Origin: Bacteroidales bacterium UBA1769
GTDB lineage: Bacteria > Bacteroidota > Bacteroidia > Bacteroidales > UBA932
Length of the DNA stretch: 12,838 nt
Direction of reading: 5' to 3'
Assembly: GCA_002314725.1 (NCBI GenBank)
Contig: DCGV01000064.1
Coordinates: forward strand, 1 to 12,838
Made by a program: the position numbers and the translations under genes. The notes beneath the pieces were generated by a model. The model ran no database searches, was not told the origin of the DNA, and saw only the letters and a list, made by a program, of their open reading frames with translations. Below are positions 7,825 through 12,838 of this stretch, one piece after another. The number at the start of each line of letters is the position of its first letter. Position 1 is the stretch's first letter.

Positions 7825-10686
7825 TTAAATTGCAAATTCATCAAATAAATGATCAAGTTCTTCATTAGTCCTGGCAGCAAGCACTTTCTCCTGTACTAGA
7901 CTTCTTGACATGTCAAGTCGGATAAACCTATCCCTCCCAACAGCATCTTTCTTGAGCCTGATTAACTGCAGACGGCCAATTTCCTGATTGTTCCTAGCGT
8001 AGGAAGCAAAACCTTGTGCCTTTCCAAGATTGTCTGTCCTCGTGGGGTCGTGAGGCTCCAAAATATCAAGAACATACCCTGTGTCTGGGTCCTTTCTGAT
8101 AATGATGAAATCAGGATAGAATGGTCTTTTCTCTCTATCCATTTCATATGGAATGCACAATGCCCAAGGTTTACGTGGTGGATTACGCAACCAGCTGACA
8201 AAATCTTCTCGGCCCTGTTCTTCTTTGAGAACACCACGTTCCCAAGTATTGAGATTGTATTTGGCTATTCCGTCTTTATTGACAAAGAGATGATCGGTGT
8301 ATACCTGTCCGTCTGATTCAACTGTTGCATTAATCGCTTCCGGAAGACGGAAATTGTGTTCACTGACAATGTCGGCACTTGAAACAATATCGTTGTACTG
8401 CTTTTGGTACCGTTCGTCTAGGCGTACCATTTGACGTCTGTTCTGATCAACCAGGCTATGGAACTTTCTCTTGGCATAAGCGTTCAACTGATCAAGACAA
8501 TCCTCATCGCCGGCAAAGAGTATAACGTCAATCTTATACGAGTTAGGATCATCGTCATTATAGTATAAGTTGCCGTAGGCATTGCTGACGCCTTCTTTCC
8601 CCAATTTTGACTCTGCAGCTCTTAATTGACGGTCAACATCCGTGTCAGTAGTTGAAAACAGAGTGCCATTCAAGTGATCGTGGATGGATTCACCATATAC
8701 ATCAATGACCTGACTCCTCATTCGGAATTCAAGCACTTTTTTTACCATCTCATCGTAAACATTCTCCTCCTTCAGCCTTTCAATATAGAGGTGGATCATG
8801 CCCACGATTTCATCGACAATATTGCGTGAAGCGTATAGGTCTCTACCAGTCTGACTGAGAAGCCTGGCTATCTTGAAAAGAGATGTCAGATAATTACTGG
8901 TCCTGACACGTCTTACATCATACGAGAGTATTGCGGATGTGTTGATGAAATCCATAATTTCGTCACGAGGCAACCCATCCGGGAATGTTTCAGATGCAGT
9001 CTCAGGGGCAGTCTGAACTTGTAAAGATTCCGGTTCTGGTTCAATTGCGACCGGGCCTTGTTGCTGCGTTAATACTGATTCTGGACAAGGAGATGACTCA
9101 GTACTTTCAGTATTATTGCTATGCTGTGCAAAGAGCCCAATTTCTGGCGCGTCTTGTGATGAGTGGGATGCTATATCTTGCAATACCTTTGTTGTTTCTA
9201 CAGTTACAGGATAACTGGGACTTGGTGCTGGTCGATGTGAAGGTAAAGGCCTTTGAGGACGAATCGTCAGCATCTCAGAGCCTTCGTTTCCAATCTCTTC
9301 ACCTGCAATGTCTGTAGGAATATCACCGCCTTCAGCCTTGCTCAGATACTCGACAACCTCATTGACTGTATCGGAATTGAAAAAAGGAAGATAAAGGTGA
9401 ACATCATTCAGTGAGTCATCCACCAGAATGTGCATTTGCATAGGAGTTCGTACCATCCGCCCAAGTAATTGAGCTATATAGGTAGAATCGCTCGCGTGTC
9501 TGAATGACATCATTGTTTCTGCTCTAGGGCAATCCCATCCAGTAGACAGATTCTCCTTAAAGAATACAATCTTTATATGCTTGTCTTCTGAAATATTCGA
9601 TGGTTCCACATAAGGAACATCAATGCCATTTACCTGAAGAGATGTCGTTGTTTGACCGAAAGTGTGGACAATTTCGCCGTCATTGAAAGAGAATCCTGTA
9701 CGTTCTTCGATTTTTCGTACACATTCATCCAAATCTGTTTCTGAAATATGGCTTCCGGTTCCGTTCTCTACCTGAATTACAAACACAGGATTCACATAAG
9801 CATAATGCTGTTCTTGACAATATTGATACCAGTGATCCCATTTATTTTTCCACTCATCAGCGGCAGCCTGTAAAACGGCCATAGCGTGATTTCCGCTTTG
9901 GCTTTCAGGATAACGAATGACTATCTTATCCTTGAGGAGTCCAGATGATCGAACTTCTTCTGGAGTAACCGGCACTTTATGAATTGTACTGGTTGTATTG
10001 CCTACAAGTTTATTAAAACGGTCAATGGTTGCAGACATTCCAATTACAACAGGCATTGGAGGTAATGTTGCATACTCTTCCCGGCTTCCGAGAATGAACT
10101 TCTGCATTATAGTTGTAGCACGACCGGCAGCATTACCTTGCATTCCTCGATGTGCTTCATCGATAATGAAGTATAAGTGGTCTGATTTCTCTTGTACCGT
10201 GTTGGCAATGGTCTCCCAAATCGTATTTTGACGGGAGTCTGAACGCTTTGTGAGGTTGCTATTGACTCCAAGCTTCTGCGTGTTGAGAAAGTAGATGTGG
10301 CCATCTTCAAGCATTTCCCTGTCAAAGCTCTCATCTTCTATTGTTACGCACTGGTCTAGGCGGATTTTATCAGCTTTGAAATCTATTTTCTTTCTTGACT
10401 GTGCATTGAGTTCCGGAGAATCAGAGAGCCAAACGAAGATGGCATCTGGTTCCTCGGGATAACTCATTGTACCTGAATAGTTAATATTTTCAACATAGAA
10501 TTCCTCGCCAAAAAAGATGCTCTCAATGAGGGATGCCATTATGATGGTCTTTCCGGCGCCTGTAGGTGCCGTGAAGGAAATTACTTGAGGAGCGTGCCTG
10601 CGTTCATAACTCCTGCAAGCTTCATCACATTTTTCGCGGAGAGATGCAAGTGCTCTTTGCTGAAAGGGGAAAAGTTCAACTTTCAT
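7825..10686 (-). CDS. SF2 DEAD/DEAH-box helicase, type III restriction Res-like, with C-terminal PD-(D/E)XK-like segment
   Basis: The 953-residue protein is an ATP-dependent DNA translocase or helicase, likely the restriction-side partner of the adjacent methylase. Visible motifs are Walker A PTGAGKT (41-47), DEAH (176-179), SAT (218-220), GWDCPRA near 383-389 and motif VI QLLGRMVRTP (406-415), the pattern of type III Res subunits. Near the C-terminus, YPDF (857-860) is followed by DILEPHD (874-880). This aligns with the PD...ExK core of Res nucleases except that histidine occupies the lysine position, so cleavage is plausible but not assured. Residues about 451-570 are rich in Pro, Ser, Glu and Gln and look like a disordered linker. 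The start at 10686 lies 8 bases after the methylase stop, and zorA begins 30 bases after this stop. It could instead be a helicase without nuclease activity. The family assignment is strong; activity and cooperation with Zorya are inferred. Confidence 0.9.
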   Translation of the reverse strand: MKVELFPFQQRALASLREKCDEACRSYERRHAPQVISFTAPTGAGKTIIMASLIESIFFGEEFYVENINYSGTMSYPEEPDAIFVWLSDSPELNAQSRKKIDFKADKIRLDQCVTIEDESFDREMLEDGHIYFLNTQKLGVNSNLTKRSDSRQNTIWETIANTVQEKSDHLYFIIDEAHRGMQGNAAGRATTIMQKFILGSREEYATLPPMPVVIGMSATIDRFNKLVGNTTSTIHKVPVTPEEVRSSGLLKDKIVIRYPESQSGNHAMAVLQAAADEWKNKWDHWYQYCQEQHYAYVNPVFVIQVENGTGSHISETDLDECVRKIEERTGFSFNDGEIVHTFGQTTTSLQVNGIDVPYVEPSNISEDKHIKIVFFKENLSTGWDCPRAETMMSFRHASDSTYIAQLLGRMVRTPMQMHILVDDSLNDVHLYLPFFNSDTVNEVVEYLSKAEGGDIPTDIAGEEIGNEGSEMLTIRPQRPLPSHRPAPSPSYPVTVETTKVLQDIASHSSQDAPEIGLFAQHSNNTESTESSPCPESVLTQQQGPVAIEPEPESLQVQTAPETASETFPDGLPRDEIMDFINTSAILSYDVRRVRTSNYLTSLFKIARLLSQTGRDLYASRNIVDEIVGMIHLYIERLKEENVYDEMVKKVLEFRMRSQVIDVYGESIHDHLNGTLFSTTDTDVDRQLRAAESKLGKEGVSNAYGNLYYNDDDPNSYKIDVILFAGDEDCLDQLNAYAKRKFHSLVDQNRRQMVRLDERYQKQYNDIVSSADIVSEHNFRLPEAINATVESDGQVYTDHLFVNKDGIAKYNLNTWERGVLKEEQGREDFVSWLRNPPRKPWALCIPYEMDREKRPFYPDFIIIRKDPDTGYVLDILEPHDPTRTDNLGKAQGFASYARNNQEIGRLQLIRLKKDAVGRDRFIRLDMSRSLVQEKVLAARTNEELDHLFDEFAI
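8977..9336 (-). other. Disordered Pro/Ser/Glu-rich linker inside the Res-like helicase
   Basis: This stretch encodes residues about 451-570 of the helicase. It starts acidic (EGGDIPTDIAGEEIGNEG), turns proline-rich (RPQRPLPSHRPAPSPSYP) and continues with Ser, Thr, Gln and Glu-rich sequence, with almost no hydrophobic core residues. It separates the helicase core (motif VI ends near 415) from the folded C-terminal part that ends in the PD...EPH segment. It reads as in-frame linker rather than a frameshift, since both flanks stay in the same reading frame. Confidence 0.7.
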
Positions 10687-10694
10687 AATCTGAA

Positions 10695-12791
10695 TTATCT
10701 TCCGTTGTTAATCCTGAAGTTGTCAAGATAGTCTCTGTATATCTGGTAAGTATCCAATTCTTTGAATGGTGAAATCATTTCTTTATATCCATTATCGGAA
10801 TCGGTGACTATGAATATCGTTTTAAGGTTTGTAATGGCACGGCAAACTTGTTCAAAGGATGCATATTTGTTTGCATCGATAAGAATGGCCATACGATTTT
10901 CTGGTAAGATCATCATATCAGGGACATCTTCCGAATTCAATTGAGGACATGGGCCAATTGCGCCACCCTTCATCCATAGGAGAGGGAGAAGTTCTTTGAA
11001 TTGACGGCCCAAAGCAACAGCGTTTTTGTCAAGGAAACCTATTTTAAAATACACAGTATTTGACAAAAAACCATCACTCATTTGAATGTCTGTACCAAGA
11101 TAATTCCCTTGAAGAATCTGACCGTTAGTATCTTTACCCAAAATACTTGTAGTTGTTCTTGGCCAAGTGACATTTCTTGCTATTCCATGTTTTTCCCACT
11201 CCTCATCACCAGGCTTAAACCCTCTCTGCGTTAACGAGTTACTCTCTTCGTTAGAGAGTTCGTTATTAGTAACGATTATACATCTACGCCGCCCGTTATC
11301 TTCTGTGTTTAATAAATTTACGGCATGTAGGGTAGTACCTGAACCAGCAAAGAAATCTAAGATAAGCGCATTGGGCTTATTGTCCACAAAGAAACGCAAC
11401 ACGTCATGAACGGCGTACAAAGACTTTGGATATGAGAAATTGTGGCCTGGCATCAATGCCTTTATCAAATTCGTTCCGCCAATCAAAGCATTATGAGAGT
11501 TTATCCGCCATTGCGTTCCTGGTATATATTTCCTTGTAAATCCAGATTCATCAGTAATTATTGAACCGTCCGCTCTATATCCGATTACATTAATTCCGTT
11601 TTCTTCAACCTTTTCAATTTCTTTTCGGTTAAGGTAATTGATAGCCATTCTTCCATCCGAAGAAAAACTACCGAGCCGGACATAACCTTTTGACATAGAC
11701 TCTGAAAGTTTTGACGGTGAAAGCTGCCAACATCCTTCTGTTCCATCAGTATGCATGGGCCAAACGGCAACACATCCTTCTGGAACAATTATGGAATTGC
11801 GATCAACACCAATGGGAACAGGATCTCCAATGCTGACAACATGTGAGCCGTCATCCGCAACAAAAATAGGGTAAAAACAGCCTGGAGAATGTTGGCGAGA
11901 TGAGTTTGACCCCGCTCTTGACATATTTCGCCATGAAAGTCTGTTTGTTCTAGCATCAACTTTTATTGCCCATTCGTCTGGCAAAGGTAATTGAGATGGT
12001 GCAGCAGAGCCGAGTTCTATGATAAATATATATTCATCAGTTCTCGAGAATTGCATATCGCGAGCTGCGCCACCAGGATTGATTACACTGCTAATCATCT
12101 GGATACGAGCTTCTGGGAATAACTCCTCAAGAAGACACCCTAAATGAAGATATTCCTTCTCATCGATAGTAACGATAAGAACTGAATCATTCGGATTAAG
12201 CAGACGTTTGGCGAGTTTTAAACGCTTTTGCATCATGCTGAGCCACTTGCTATGTCTGTACGTATCAGCAGTGTCTACATAGTCATTATTGTATTTCCAA
12301 TCTCGTGCTCCGGTATTGTAAGGTGGATCGATGTATATGCAATCTACTTTACCAGCATAAAGATATTCGAGGAGTTGTAGCGCATGGTAATTATCCGCCT
12401 CGATAAGGGTATGCCACAAATCGCTGTCAGGAGCATTGCAAATGGAATCAATAGGCTTTAAGTATGGGTATATTGGCTCGCCGAACTGGGCAACAGTCAC
12501 AAGATCTTCAATGGAAATCTCGCTCAGTTCGTGATTATCCATTTTCTCACATAACGCCTTTCCATCACTAATCTTGAGCACCTTGAAGTTGTCGTTCACC
12601 TTTCCTGTCTTCAATGCAACAGTAGCTCCACGCTTTACAGGAATATCATAGAGTGGAGTGCATTCCGGGAGATGTTCTTCGAATACTAAGCCGAATTTCT
12701 TCTGCTTACTCATTCGGTCGACTTCCTTCTGAATGCGTTGGCGCAAATCGACATTTTCTATTTGACTTATGAGTTCATTGATGGCGGACAT
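10695..12791 (-). CDS. Type III-like adenine-specific DNA methyltransferase (Mod-like)
   Basis: This protein probably transfers a methyl group from S-adenosylmethionine to adenine N6 in a specific DNA sequence. The 698 residues carry the catalytic DPPY motif at 155-158 and the AdoMet-binding motif DFFAGSGTT at 479-487. Motif IV before motif I is the beta-class order of type III Mod subunits, and the length fits that family (usually about 600-700). The roughly 230-440 region between the motifs should hold the target-recognition part; its specificity cannot be read. Residues 560-698 form a separate C-terminal domain of unknown role. The ATG at 12791 was chosen because it is the first start after the promoter-like TATCTTTG; the leader is A-rich without a clear Shine-Dalgarno. 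It is the first gene of the run and ends 8 bases before the helicase partner. A solitary or BREX-type methylase is less likely given the partner. The methyltransferase assignment is firm; its role in the system is inferred. Confidence 0.93.
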   Translation of the reverse strand: MSAINELISQIENVDLRQRIQKEVDRMSKQKKFGLVFEEHLPECTPLYDIPVKRGATVALKTGKVNDNFKVLKISDGKALCEKMDNHELSEISIEDLVTVAQFGEPIYPYLKPIDSICNAPDSDLWHTLIEADNYHALQLLEYLYAGKVDCIYIDPPYNTGARDWKYNNDYVDTADTYRHSKWLSMMQKRLKLAKRLLNPNDSVLIVTIDEKEYLHLGCLLEELFPEARIQMISSVINPGGAARDMQFSRTDEYIFIIELGSAAPSQLPLPDEWAIKVDARTNRLSWRNMSRAGSNSSRQHSPGCFYPIFVADDGSHVVSIGDPVPIGVDRNSIIVPEGCVAVWPMHTDGTEGCWQLSPSKLSESMSKGYVRLGSFSSDGRMAINYLNRKEIEKVEENGINVIGYRADGSIITDESGFTRKYIPGTQWRINSHNALIGGTNLIKALMPGHNFSYPKSLYAVHDVLRFFVDNKPNALILDFFAGSGTTLHAVNLLNTEDNGRRRCIIVTNNELSNEESNSLTQRGFKPGDEEWEKHGIARNVTWPRTTTSILGKDTNGQILQGNYLGTDIQMSDGFLSNTVYFKIGFLDKNAVALGRQFKELLPLLWMKGGAIGPCPQLNSEDVPDMMILPENRMAILIDANKYASFEQVCRAITNLKTIFIVTDSDNGYKEMISPFKELDTYQIYRDYLDNFRINNGR

Positions 12792-12815
12792 ATGTTAATT
12801 TCTTGCTGTGAACAT

Positions 12816-12823
12816 CAAAGATA
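12816..12823 (-). promoter_or_regulatory. Bacteroidota-type -7 promoter element TATCTTTG
   Basis: On the minus strand the bases read TATCTTTG, an exact match to the Bacteroidota -7 consensus TAnnTTTG, 24 bases before the ATG of the methyltransferase gene. Transcription would start near 12808, giving a short A-rich leader. The companion -33 TTTG element would fall at about 12843 or beyond, outside the window, so only half of the promoter can be checked. It is the only good promoter candidate in front of the seven-gene run. Confidence 0.6.
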
Positions 12824-12838
12824 ATAAATCTTTCTTAT

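Noticed and set aside
8985..9317. Plus-strand open frame opposite the helicase linker
   Set aside because: It is a shadow of the low-complexity linker on the other strand, without family-like motifs or a start context.
11241..11259. Hairpin ACTCTCT-TCGTT-AGAGAGT
   Set aside because: A 7-base perfect stem, but it lies inside the methyltransferase coding sequence (near residues 511-520), has no T-run and no gene boundary nearby, so it is probably chance from the Asn/Glu/Ser codons.
36..12791. DISARM or BREX system (methylase plus helicases)
   Set aside because: There is no DrmA/DrmB or PLD protein, and no BrxL, BrxC, PglX or PglZ-like protein; the ZorAB motor pair and the EH-signature protein identify Zorya instead.

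Overview
All recognisable genes in this window lie on the minus strand, so the functional order runs from the right edge to the left. The layout looks like one anti-phage defence locus of seven complete genes plus the probable first codons of an eighth. It most likely comes from a member of the Bacteroidota. The grounds are a TATCTTTG element, matching the Bacteroidota -7 consensus TAnnTTTG, just upstream of the first gene; A-rich leaders with little Shine-Dalgarno character for most genes; and a moderately AT-rich composition. No tRNA, rRNA, CRISPR array, insertion sequence or clear terminator was seen.

Right part (7825-12791): a type III restriction-modification-like pair. The first gene is a beta-class adenine DNA methyltransferase (Mod-like, DPPY motif before the FAGSGTT motif). 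Eight bases later comes a 953-residue SF2 helicase (Res-like) with a C-terminal PD-(D/E)XK-like segment whose usual lysine appears to be histidine (E-P-H), and a long disordered linker in its middle.

Centre (1295-7794): a complete type I Zorya set in the order zorA-zorB-zorC-zorD. ZorA (MotA/TolQ/ExbB-like, three membrane segments and a long cytoplasmic tail) and ZorB (one membrane helix with an essential-looking Asp, plus an OmpA-like peptidoglycan-binding domain) would form an ion-driven inner-membrane motor. ZorC (EH-signature protein) and ZorD (SNF2 ATPase) would be the cytoplasmic effectors. Gaps are 5 and 7 bases, and zorC/zorD overlap by the 4-base ATGA, as in a translationally coupled operon.

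Left part (1-1294): after an 89-base spacer containing a perfect-arm 14-base palindrome and a strong AAGGAG ribosome site comes a stand-alone PD-(D/E)XK nuclease (PDDEXK_4 type). Twelve bases beyond its stop, a new ATG opens a frame that leaves the window; its eight readable residues resemble the start of Bacteroidota WYL-domain regulators.

The point of interest is the combination: a methylase/helicase pair only 30 bases upstream of a full Zorya I module, all codirectional, with a separate nuclease behind a ZorD that ends soon after its helicase motifs. This could be two neighbouring systems sharing transcription, or a composite system in which methylation marks self DNA for the Zorya effectors. 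The sequence alone cannot decide between these.
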